Below, one piece after another: positions 1 to 7,187 of a DNA stretch of 64,000 nt. Each line of letters opens with the position of its first letter. Positions within the stretch are counted from its first letter, which is position 1. A program made the translations under genes and the position numbers. The DNA is from Microbacterium algeriense. Lineage in GTDB: Bacteria; Actinomycetota; Actinomycetes; Actinomycetales; Microbacteriaceae. The notes under the pieces were generated by a model. The model made no database searches and was not told the DNA's origin. It was given only the letters and a program-made list of their open reading frames with translations. Where the stretch lies: the NCBI RefSeq assembly GCF_008868005.1, contig NZ_WAAO01000002.1:248001-312000 (forward strand), read 5' to 3'.

Positions 1-42
1 TCCCGGTGCGGAAGAATGGGGGCAGACGAATGGAGGCGGCAC

Positions 43-1167
43 ATGGCGCTGCGAGTTGGCGTGATCGGCGGAGGACAGCTGGCCCGGATGATGATCGCCC
101 CGGCGGTCGAACTGGGACTCGATCTGAGAGTGCTCGCCGAGGAGGACGGCATGTCCGCCGGACTCGCGGCCACGGCGGTCGGTGACTATCGCGATCTCGA
201 GGCCGTGCGCGCCTTCGTCGCGGACGTCGACGTCGTGACCTTCGACCATGAGCACGTCCCGCAGGAGGTGCTGCGCGCTCTCGTCGCCGACGGGGTCGTC
301 GTGCACCCCGGCCCGGACGCCCTCCAGTTCGCGCAGGACAAGCTGGTGATGCGCGCTCGCCTCGCCGAGCTCGGGGTGCCGCAGCCGGATTGGGCGCCCG
401 TGCGCTCGATCGACGAGCTGCAGGCGTTCCTCGACGAGCACGGCGGCGCGGGGGTCGTGAAGACGCCGCGCGGTGGCTACGACGGCAAGGGCGTGCGCGT
501 CGTGCGGGCTGCCGGCGAGGCCGAGGACTGGATGGACGCGCTTGACCATGGCGACGCGCTCCTCGTGGAGGAGCTCGTGCCGTTCGTCCGCGAGCTCGCG
601 CAGCAGGTGGCCCGTCGTCCGAGCGGTGAGATCGTGGCGTACCCCGTGGTGGAGACCGTGCAGCGAGACGGGGTCTGCGCCGAGGTCATCGCGCCCGCGC
701 CGGCCGCGGGTGAGCGGTTGACCGCCGTGGCCAGGGGCATCGGCGAGTCGATCGCCGAGGGACTCGGCGTCACGGGGATGCTCGCCGTCGAGCTCTTCGA
801 GACCGACGACGAGCGCATCCTCGTCAACGAGCTCGCGATGCGGCCGCACAACAGCGGACACTGGAGCCAGGACGGGGCGGTCACGGGGCAGTTCGAGCAG
901 CACCTGCGGGCGGTCGCGGACCTGCCGCTGGGCAGCACGGCTGCGCGTGCGCCCTGGTCCGTCATGGTGAACATCCTCGGCGGTCCGGCGGAGGGCACTC
1001 TCGGTGACCGTTTCGCGGCGGCAATGGCCGAGCACCCCCAGGCGAAGATCCACACCTACGGCAAGGCCCCCCGCCCCGGTCGCAAGGTCGGACACGTCAA
1101 CGTCGCCGACGAGGATCTTGATGACGCGGTGTACGTGGCCCGCGCCGTCGCCGCGCACTTCGACTGA
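43..1167 (+). CDS. purK: N5-carboxyaminoimidazole ribonucleotide synthase
   Basis: ATP-grasp enzyme of de novo purine synthesis. It carboxylates 5-aminoimidazole ribonucleotide to N5-CAIR using ATP and bicarbonate in the cytoplasm. The 374-residue protein opens with the nucleotide-binding fold motif GGGQLARMM (about residues 9-17) and has the glycine-rich ATP-grasp loop GGYDGKGV near residue 147, followed by the metal-site region VNELAMRPHNSGH. The length is normal for the family. An in-frame ATG at 16 exists, but GGAGG at 32-36 lies six bases before the ATG at 43, so 43 is preferred. purE follows 81 bases downstream and uses its product. Identification is secure; only the start is a choice. 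Confidence 0.95.
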   Translation: MALRVGVIGGGQLARMMIAPAVELGLDLRVLAEEDGMSAGLAATAVGDYRDLEAVRAFVADVDVVTFDHEHVPQEVLRALVADGVVVHPGPDALQFAQDKLVMRARLAELGVPQPDWAPVRSIDELQAFLDEHGGAGVVKTPRGGYDGKGVRVVRAAGEAEDWMDALDHGDALLVEELVPFVRELAQQVARRPSGEIVAYPVVETVQRDGVCAEVIAPAPAAGERLTAVARGIGESIAEGLGVTGMLAVELFETDDERILVNELAMRPHNSGHWSQDGAVTGQFEQHLRAVADLPLGSTAARAPWSVMVNILGGPAEGTLGDRFAAAMAEHPQAKIHTYGKAPRPGRKVGHVNVADEDLDDAVYVARAVAAHFD

Positions 1168-1236
1168 GCGGCGCGTCACCGAGCAGACATGCGATTCAAG
1201 CGCGCGCCGTTCGGGGAATCTCCCAGCACCAGACCG

Positions 1237-1242
1237 TAGCCT
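1237..1242 (+). promoter_or_regulatory. -10 box of a predicted leaderless purE promoter
   Basis: TAGCCT sits six bases before the GTG start of purE. No Shine-Dalgarno sequence is seen between them. The spacing places the first transcribed base on or next to the start codon. No clear -35 is visible. Confidence 0.45.
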
Positions 1243-1248
1243 GATCTG

Positions 1249-1764
1249 GTGACCGAGCCACTGCACTCCTCCGCCGCGCCCCTGGTCGGCGTCGTCATGG
1301 GATCCGACTCCGACTGGCGCGTGATGAGCGACGCCTCTCAGGCCCTCACGGACTTCGGCATCCCGCACGAGGTCGAGGTGGTCTCGGCGCACCGGACTCC
1401 GGACAAGCTCATGTCCTATGCGCGTGAGGCGCGGTCCCGCGGCATCCGGGTCATCATCGCCGGCGCCGGGGGAGCAGCCCATCTTCCCGGCATGCTCGCG
1501 TCGATGACGCCGCTGCCGGTGGTCGGGGTTCCGGTCCCGCTCGCCTACCTCGACGGGATGGACTCGCTGCTCTCGATCGTGCAGATGCCGGCGGGCATCC
1601 CCGTCGCGACGGTCTCGATCGGCGGCGCGCGCAACGCCGGTCTGCTCGCCGCTCGCATCCTCGGCACCGCTGACGACGCGCTCGCCGACCGGGTCGAGGC
1701 GTATGCCCGCGACCTCGAGGCGCAGGTCGAGGCGAAGAACGAACGGCTGAAGGACTCGCTGTGA
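1249..1764 (+). CDS. purE: 5-(carboxyamino)imidazole ribonucleotide mutase
   Basis: Class I PurE moves the carboxyl group of N5-CAIR to give CAIR, the step after PurK. The 171-residue protein carries the family signatures MGSDSDW near residue 18, SAHRTPDKL near residue 46 (catalytic His) and [11 protein letters not shown] near residue 74. The GTG start is preceded by a TAGCCT hexamer six bases upstream, which suggests a leaderless message of its own in spite of purK lying just upstream. Its stop overlaps the GTG start of the LCP gene by four bases, so the two genes are translationally coupled. This links nucleotide synthesis to a cell-wall gene in one transcript, an arrangement shared by relatives as far as I recall. 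Confidence 0.95.
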   Translation: MTEPLHSSAAPLVGVVMGSDSDWRVMSDASQALTDFGIPHEVEVVSAHRTPDKLMSYAREARSRGIRVIIAGAGGAAHLPGMLASMTPLPVVGVPVPLAYLDGMDSLLSIVQMPAGIPVATVSIGGARNAGLLAARILGTADDALADRVEAYARDLEAQVEAKNERLKDSL

Positions 1765-3215
1765 CCCTTGCGCCGCCGCGCGCATCGCAGCGCCCGCTCA
1801 TCGAGACCCGGCCGCTGCGGCACCCGGATTCGTCTGATCCCGGGATGATGGCGAAGCGGGGCTGGTGGCTCGTCGCCCTGAACCTCGTGCTGCCCGGATC
1901 CGCACAGATCCTCGCAGGCAATCGTCGGCTCGGCCGATTCGGGCTCGGCGCGACGCTGGTGGCCTGGCTGCTGGTGCTCGTGACCGCAGGACTGGCCCTG
2001 TTCGCCCGTCCTGTCCTGCTGTGGTTCACGATCGGCGGGGGATTCTTCTCGGCGGCGGTCCTCACGATCGTCCAGGTTCTGCTCGTCGGGTATGTCGTGC
2101 TCTGGATCGTGCTCACCTTCGACGCGCTGCGCCTGGTGCGTCTGGTGAAGGTGCCAGGGGTGTCGCGCCTCGCGATCCCGGTCGTCGCCCTCGTGCTCCT
2201 CGGCCTGGTCGGCGGCGGCACCGCGTACGCCGCGACCGCGGTCGGATCGGTGCGCAGCACGCTGGGATCGATCTTCGGCCAGAGCGGGCCGAGCGTCGAG
2301 CCGAGCGACGGCTACTACAACATCCTGCTGCTCGGCGCCGACAGCGGCGACGGCCGCGATTCGATGCGCTTCGACAGCATCTCCGTCGTCTCGGTCAACG
2401 CCGACACCGGCGCCGTGACGATCACCGGGATCCCGCGCGAGCTCCCGAACGCCCCGTTCAGCGACGGCAGTCCGATGCAGGAGCTGTACCCGGACGGCTT
2501 CGAGGGGCACAGCTCGTCGACCTGCGGCTGGAACGGCTGGATGAACCATGTGCGCAACGCCGCGGAGGTGTGCCGGGAGGACCACGGGACAGGCTTGTAC
2601 CCCGACGCCGACGCGCACGGCTCCGCCCCCGGCATCGAGGCGACCAAGGATGCGGCGGAGGGTGTCCTCGGCATCGAGATCCCGTATTACGTGTTCGTCG
2701 ACATGCACGGATTCGCGGAGCTTGTGGACGCGCTCGGAGGTGTGGACATCAACGTCACCGAGCGGCTGCCCAAGGGTGGTCCGCCGGAGGGCTGGACAGG
2801 CACCGATGTGAACGAGTGGGCGATCGGATGGATCGAGCCCGGTCAGCAGCGGATGGACGGCGACACCGCGCAGTGGTACGCCCGGTCGCGCTACACGACG
2901 GACGACTGGGATCGGATGAAGCGTCAGCGGGAGCTGCAGGAGGCGATCCTCGCGCAGTTCACGCCGCAGACCGTGCTGACCCGGTTCAACGAGGTCGCCG
3001 CGGCCGGAACCGCACTCATCAGCACGGACCTCCCGTCCGACAAGCTCCCCGAGTTCTTCGATCTGATGCTCAAGGCGAAGGAGCAGCCGGTGACGACGAT
3101 CGAGCTCACGCCCGAGTTCGGTGTGGATGAGCACCAGCCCGACTACGCGCACATCCGCGAGATGATCACGCAGTCCCTGCACCCGCCGACGGAGACGCCG
3201 ACACCGCAGCCCTGA
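1761..3215 (+). CDS. LytR-CpsA-Psr (LCP) family cell-wall glycopolymer ligase
   Basis: LCP proteins transfer lipid-linked glycopolymers to peptidoglycan on the outer face of the membrane. This 484-residue protein has an N-terminal membrane part with about four hydrophobic segments between residues 30 and 160. The extracytoplasmic LCP domain runs from about residue 180 ([16 protein letters not shown], then ITGIPRE, then [12 protein letters not shown]). The conserved Asp/Arg residues that bind the pyrophosphate of the donor are visible ([23 protein letters not shown]). The GTG start overlaps the purE stop (GTGA). With the polysaccharide genes that fill the next 40 kb, it is a good candidate for attaching one of those polymers to the wall. 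The exact substrate cannot be read from sequence. Confidence 0.9.
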   Translation: MTLAPPRASQRPLIETRPLRHPDSSDPGMMAKRGWWLVALNLVLPGSAQILAGNRRLGRFGLGATLVAWLLVLVTAGLALFARPVLLWFTIGGGFFSAAVLTIVQVLLVGYVVLWIVLTFDALRLVRLVKVPGVSRLAIPVVALVLLGLVGGGTAYAATAVGSVRSTLGSIFGQSGPSVEPSDGYYNILLLGADSGDGRDSMRFDSISVVSVNADTGAVTITGIPRELPNAPFSDGSPMQELYPDGFEGHSSSTCGWNGWMNHVRNAAEVCREDHGTGLYPDADAHGSAPGIEATKDAAEGVLGIEIPYYVFVDMHGFAELVDALGGVDINVTERLPKGGPPEGWTGTDVNEWAIGWIEPGQQRMDGDTAQWYARSRYTTDDWDRMKRQRELQEAILAQFTPQTVLTRFNEVAAAGTALISTDLPSDKLPEFFDLMLKAKEQPVTTIELTPEFGVDEHQPDYAHIREMITQSLHPPTETPTPQP

Positions 3216-3265
3216 CACCCGACCCGAGGCGCGGGCGATCGTGATCGCACCGTCCGGGCGCTCCA

Positions 3266-3306
3266 AAGCCCACGGCCGTCCCCAGGAGAGGGACGGCCGT
3301 GGGCTT
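3266..3306. terminator. strong hairpin between convergent genes
   Basis: A perfect 17-bp inverted repeat: left arm 3266-3282 and right arm 3290-3306, with a 7-base loop. It lies about 50 bases after the LCP stop. There is no long U tract, but the stem ends in TT (read plus) or follows AA, as is common in high-GC genomes. It probably serves mainly the plus-strand LCP transcript. Confidence 0.8.
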
Positions 3307-3330
3307 CCGGTGAGTTCACCGGATGCACCA

Positions 3331-3367
3331 GACGACGGTGATCGGAGGGGGAGGGATCACCGTCGTC
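3331..3367. terminator. second hairpin, facing the minus-strand gene
   Basis: A perfect 13-bp inverted repeat: 3331-3343 pairs with 3355-3367 around an 11-base purine-rich loop. It lies 33 bases beyond the stop of the minus-strand surface protein. It likely terminates that gene, so each convergent gene has its own hairpin. Confidence 0.75.
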
Positions 3368-3399
3368 CAGTCGACCACCGCGCGAGGCGGCAGCCGGAC

Positions 3400-3984
3400 C
3401 TAGGCGCGCTTGCGGCGGGAGGCTCCGACCGCGACGAGAGCGCCGCCGGCGACGAGCGCCGCGGCGCCGCCTCCGAGCACCCACGGTGAGACGCTTCCGC
3501 CCGTGAGCGCCAGCTCGAAGCCGTCGCCGGTGAGCGGAAGCTCGGAACCCGCGGCCGCGACCCCGGGGTCGTGGTCGCAGCTGACCGCCGCGTCGTGACC
3601 GTGCGACACCGTGATCGTGGCGGTGTACGCGCGTGACCCGTTGAAGGCGATGGCGTAGGAGCCCTCGCCGTCGGACGGCGGACGGAACGTGAGCGTCAGG
3701 CTCCCGTCGGCTGTGGCGGTGTTGCCCGACACGGCTGCATCCGCGGCGTTGAGCCCGGAGACCGCGACGTTGACGTTCTCCGACGGGAGGAAGAACCCGG
3801 GACCGAAAACGATGGTCGAGACTTCGCAGATGTCGATGATCGGGTCGCCGACCTTGACGCCGGGAGGCGTCGAGTACGAGTCGGTCGACGCGGCCGGAAC
3901 AGTCGGCGCGGCGGTGGCGACAGCGGGCGCGAGCAGGACCAGCGCGCCAGCGGTGAGGCTGATGGCAGCCAGTTTCTTCAGCAT
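3400..3984 (-). CDS. LAxTG-anchored cell-surface protein (sortase E type substrate)
   Basis: A 194-residue secreted protein of unknown specific role. It has a signal peptide (KK followed by a hydrophobic stretch to about residue 25), a beta-rich body with CEVS and CDHD cysteines that may form a disulfide, and a C-terminal sorting signal. The signal is LALTGGS, a hydrophobic segment and the tail SRRKRA. LAxTG is the motif favoured by actinobacterial class E sortases; a nearby LPLTGDG is a second, less well placed candidate. The longer frame starts at 4005, but GGGGAG five bases before the ATG at 3984 supports the shorter form. No sortase gene is in the window. The gene stands alone between two hairpins and a structured leader. 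Confidence 0.8.
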   Translation of the reverse strand: MLKKLAAISLTAGALVLLAPAVATAAPTVPAASTDSYSTPPGVKVGDPIIDICEVSTIVFGPGFFLPSENVNVAVSGLNAADAAVSGNTATADGSLTLTFRPPSDGEGSYAIAFNGSRAYTATITVSHGHDAAVSCDHDPGVAAAGSELPLTGDGFELALTGGSVSPWVLGGGAAALVAGGALVAVGASRRKRA

Positions 3985-4044
3985 GATTTCTCCCCAGAAT
4001 TTCACGCGGAATCGCCTTCGGACACACCCCTGCGTCCGACTGCG

Positions 4045-4083
4045 TGGTGTCTTCCTGCCCCCACGGCAGTTTTGCAGACACCA
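4045..4083. repeat. inverted repeat in the leader of the surface-protein gene
   Basis: TGGTGTCT (4045-4052) and AGACACCA (4076-4083) form 8-bp arms around 23 bases. The spacer holds a smaller CTGCC/GGCAG pair. It lies 60-100 bases upstream of the ATG at 3984 and could be an operator or an mRNA leader structure. Confidence 0.4.
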
Positions 4084-4107
4084 GATATTCCCCAGTGAGT
4101 CGACAGT

Positions 4108-4113
4108 ACCCTA
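4108..4113 (-). promoter_or_regulatory. possible -10 box of the surface-protein gene
   Basis: On the minus strand TAGGGT lies about 125 bases before the start at 3984. It would give a 5' leader of roughly 115 bases that contains the inverted repeat. No convincing -35 is seen. Confidence 0.2.
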
Positions 4114-4127
4114 TCGGCGGGTGAAAG

Positions 4128-5891
4128 TCACGAAGCGCAGGTCAGAGGTTTCCGCGTCGTCTCGGGAGCGTCGATCAACGGGGTGTGCAGCACCTCGGTC
4201 AGGCGCTCTCCGGCGCCCGTGCCCTGGAACTCGACCGTGATGGTGGTCGATTCGCCGGGGGCCAAGGTGACCTCGTGCTGCACGACAGTGCGGTCGTCGA
4301 GAACCGCCGTCTGCACGGCATCCTCCTCGCCGTCCCTGTCGATGTGGTCGGGGGTGGCGCCCTGCGGACCGTAGACGGCGATCAGGGTGCGTACGCTCCC
4401 GGGGGGAACCCCGTAGAACCCGTCCGCTGTGACGTACTTCGGCAGCGCCGTCGCCGCGTCTGCGGGAGCCGTGTTCGTCCAGGTCACGCTCACCTGGGTC
4501 GTGGGCAGTCCGCGGCAGGTGCCGACCGCGGTCGCGATGGAGGCACGGGTGTAGTAGTCCATCTTGCCGCCGGTGGTGTCGTTCATCAGGACGCCCACCG
4601 ACGAGCCGTCAGCGGTGTCCTCCGGGATCGTGCCGCCCAGAGCCGAGGCCGCCAGCACGGACTCCTCGTCCTCGTGCGCGCTCCAGATGCGGATGCGTCC
4701 CTCGCCGGCCGCGTCCGCGAGGGCGCCGACCAGGGCTTCGGGGTCGCCGGCGGACAGTGCCGCGCCGAACAGGGCGCTCGCGACGCCCGCGAAGATCTGG
4801 TCCTGGGCGGCCGGATCGGGGACGGCGGCGTAGATCTCGGAGAGGAGGATGTCGGTCACGTTGTCCGCGGTGGCCGTGAACGGGCCGAAGGTGAGGTCGC
4901 CGGTGACCTTTAGGAGGTGTCGGGCCACGACGGCATCCACGGCGATCACGCCGTCGACCTTCTGCCCGAAGCGGCCTTCCCATCGCGCGGCGATGGTGGC
5001 GCCGACCTCGCTGAAGTCGGGGATGCTGGTGATGTTCTGCAGGTAACGGCCCGGACGATCCTCGAACAGGGCGACCGTCGACTCGCTCAGCGGCAGCGGT
5101 GTCTCCAGGGGCGGGAAGTCCAGCGTCGATGCCTGGGACTGCAGCGTGATCTGCCCGTTCTCGGCGTGCAGCAGGGCGATCGAGCCCACGATCCCGCCGG
5201 AGGAGCGCAGCTCGGCGTTGTTCTGCATCGCGAGGACGTAGTCGCGGGGGCCTTCGCCGCCGAGCATGGTCGGCAGCAGGACGGCCGCGCCGTGCAGTGA
5301 GCCGACGACCGTCGCGGCCTCGGTGACGGCCGAACGCAGCTCTTCGACGGCATCCGCGAGCGGCGGGAGCGTGGCATCCGCGTCGATGCGTCGTGCGTCG
5401 CGCTGGGCTGCGCTCAGGGCGGCGTCGGCCGCGCCGAGCGGCTCCGCGATCGCGGCGAACGGAGCGAGATCGATCTTGCCGCCCGAGAACCCGAGGTTCG
5501 CGAGATCGAAGTCGGCCGCCACGTCGAGCAGGGGCGACAGCGCCTCCTGCGAGACGTCGTCGGCGATCTCGGCGACCTCGCTCACCGCGCGGAAGTTCGG
5601 ACCGAGCCACGGCACCGCGCCGAAGACCTGCCAGACGGGATCGGAGGTGAGGTCGCGAGCCGACGCCGCATTGCGCGCGATGCTCTTCGCTATCGGCTGG
5701 GCGCCCTCCAGATCGCCGGCGGCGATCGACGACTCCAGCTGCGTCGCTCCCTTGGCGACCTGCTGGAGATCGTTCACGGCCCCGATCCCGCGGACGGCGA
5801 CCCAGCCGATCGCGATCAGCAGCAGGGACAACAGGATGCCGACGGTCCACCCGATCCATCGGCGCCGGGCGGGAAGTCGACCATCGCTCAC
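4128..5891 (-). CDS. DUF4012 domain membrane protein
   Basis: A large protein (587 residues from the GTG at 5891) with one N-terminal membrane segment (GWTVGILLSLLLIAIGW) and a long outside part. It carries the DUF4012 signature region YVLAMQNNAELRSSGGIVGS in the middle, followed by TVALFEDRPGRYLQNITSIPDFSEV in two conserved blocks. DUF4012 proteins are found beside exopolysaccharide genes in actinobacteria, but their biochemical role is not established. The longest frame starts at a TTG at 5903; neither start has a clear ribosome site, and GTG at 5891 is chosen as the commoner codon. It diverges from the glycosyltransferase at 6013, about 120 bases away, which fits a role in glycan assembly or export. 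Confidence 0.8.
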   Translation of the reverse strand: MSDGRLPARRRWIGWTVGILLSLLLIAIGWVAVRGIGAVNDLQQVAKGATQLESSIAAGDLEGAQPIAKSIARNAASARDLTSDPVWQVFGAVPWLGPNFRAVSEVAEIADDVSQEALSPLLDVAADFDLANLGFSGGKIDLAPFAAIAEPLGAADAALSAAQRDARRIDADATLPPLADAVEELRSAVTEAATVVGSLHGAAVLLPTMLGGEGPRDYVLAMQNNAELRSSGGIVGSIALLHAENGQITLQSQASTLDFPPLETPLPLSESTVALFEDRPGRYLQNITSIPDFSEVGATIAARWEGRFGQKVDGVIAVDAVVARHLLKVTGDLTFGPFTATADNVTDILLSEIYAAVPDPAAQDQIFAGVASALFGAALSAGDPEALVGALADAAGEGRIRIWSAHEDEESVLAASALGGTIPEDTADGSSVGVLMNDTTGGKMDYYTRASIATAVGTCRGLPTTQVSVTWTNTAPADAATALPKYVTADGFYGVPPGSVRTLIAVYGPQGATPDHIDRDGEEDAVQTAVLDDRTVVQHEVTLAPGESTTITVEFQGTGAGERLTEVLHTPLIDAPETTRKPLTCAS

Positions 5892-6000
5892 TCGAGCATT
5901 CAAACATGAACAGCGCCGTCCGTGGGCGCGGAATCTGTGGGAACGCTGACATTCGGGCGGCGCGGGCCCGGTGCTCCCAGGAGCGAAGGGCGCCCGCGGC

Positions 6001-6006
6001 TACCCT
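6001..6006 (+). promoter_or_regulatory. -10 box of a predicted leaderless glycosyltransferase promoter
   Basis: TACCCT is followed by six bases and then the ATG at 6013, with no ribosome-binding site between them. Confidence 0.45.
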
Positions 6007-6012
6007 GATGCC

Positions 6013-7086
6013 ATGGGTGCTCGACTGCGTGTTGTTCTGGATCAGCTCGTGCAGATCGTCGACCCCGACCAGGCTGCCGCGTCCGTGGATCTGGCGGCGG
6101 GACTGGTCGCGACGGCTCCCTCCGGCTGCACGGTCGAGGCGATCGTCCCTGCCGGCGCGTCCGTCCCCGTGGCGGGCATCTCGGAGGTGCGCACGCTGAG
6201 CCTCGGGCGCCGCGAACTCGCCGCGTCCTGGCAGCTCGGCATCGCCCCGGGAGTCGGCGGCGGGCTGATCCACGCACCGACGCTGATGGCGCCGCTCGTG
6301 CGCCACGACCGGCTGCACGACAACGACCAGACCACCGTGACCCTGTGGGACCTGCGAGCCTGGGAGGCGCCCGATCAGCTGTCGAAGGGCACGGTCGCCT
6401 GGCAGCGGGGCATGCTCCGCCGTGCGGTCAAGCATGCCGACGCGGTGGTCGTCCCCTCTCATGCCATGGCAGAGAGACTGAGCGAGCTGGCGCGCCTGGG
6501 CGACCGGGTCCGTGTCATCGCCGGTGCTCCTCCCCGCGGCTTCGCTGCACCGACCGACGCGGCGCGACGGCGAGCAGCGCTGTCCCTTCCGGAGGAGTAC
6601 GTCGTGCTCGTCGGGCCGCTGGCGACGCTGACCGAGGGCTTCCGCGGCGCGATCGCCGCTGGTCTCGATGCCGTCGTTCTGGACGCGCCAGAGGGTTCGG
6701 AGCCGCGCTACGCCGAGGTGGCCTCGGCGGCCGGACTGCCCGAGCGGCGCGTGCATGTGCGGGGTGCTCTGCCCGTCGAGGACCGCGCCGCCGTCCTGGC
6801 AGGCGCGTCGGCCTTCGCGGCGAGCGACCCGGTGGCCGGCTGGCCGTGGCGGGCGATCGAGGCGATGGTCCTGGGCGTGCCGGTCGTGGCGGTCGACAGC
6901 GGATCGCACGGTGATGTGATCGCCGACGGCGGGATGCTGGTCGCGGCCGAGGACCTCGCGGAAGCGCTGTCCGAGGCCGCGAACGCGGCGGCCGAGCGGT
7001 TGCGCGTGCTCGGGTTGGACCGCGCCAGAGCCTTCTCCTGGGCGAGTTCGGCCGAACGTCTCTGGGGCCTGCACGCGGACCTCTGA
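6013..7086 (+). CDS. GT4-like glycosyltransferase
   Basis: A 357-residue GT-B fold protein. The N-terminal half has an acceptor-domain pattern. The C-terminal half shows the nucleotide-sugar domain: DAVVVPSHAMAERLSEL near residue 140, VRVIAGAPP, YVVLVGPLATLTEGF, and near residue 280 the family 4 block with RAIEAMVLGVPVVAVDSGSH. The usual E-x7-E donor motif is present in the form (ASDP..)WPWRAIEAMVLG. The longer frame begins at 5971; the ATG at 6013 gives a normal family N-terminus and sits six bases after a TACCCT box. It probably adds a sugar to a surface polysaccharide. Donor and acceptor are unknown. Confidence 0.8.
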   Translation: MGARLRVVLDQLVQIVDPDQAAASVDLAAGLVATAPSGCTVEAIVPAGASVPVAGISEVRTLSLGRRELAASWQLGIAPGVGGGLIHAPTLMAPLVRHDRLHDNDQTTVTLWDLRAWEAPDQLSKGTVAWQRGMLRRAVKHADAVVVPSHAMAERLSELARLGDRVRVIAGAPPRGFAAPTDAARRRAALSLPEEYVVLVGPLATLTEGFRGAIAAGLDAVVLDAPEGSEPRYAEVASAAGLPERRVHVRGALPVEDRAAVLAGASAFAASDPVAGWPWRAIEAMVLGVPVVAVDSGSHGDVIADGGMLVAAEDLAEALSEAANAAAERLRVLGLDRARAFSWASSAERLWGLHADL

Positions 7087-7187
7087 TTCGCTGGGAGCAG
7101 CCTGCGCATCCCTGCGACACGCCGACGGATTGCGTCTCAACTGTCGTAACAGTGGCATCATCCCGCAACTTCCGTCACACTGGTCAC

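Noticed and set aside
1545..3266. 573-codon minus-strand frame opposite purE and the LCP gene
   Set aside because: It is His/Arg/Asp-rich with no motif. The plus-strand genes are secure.
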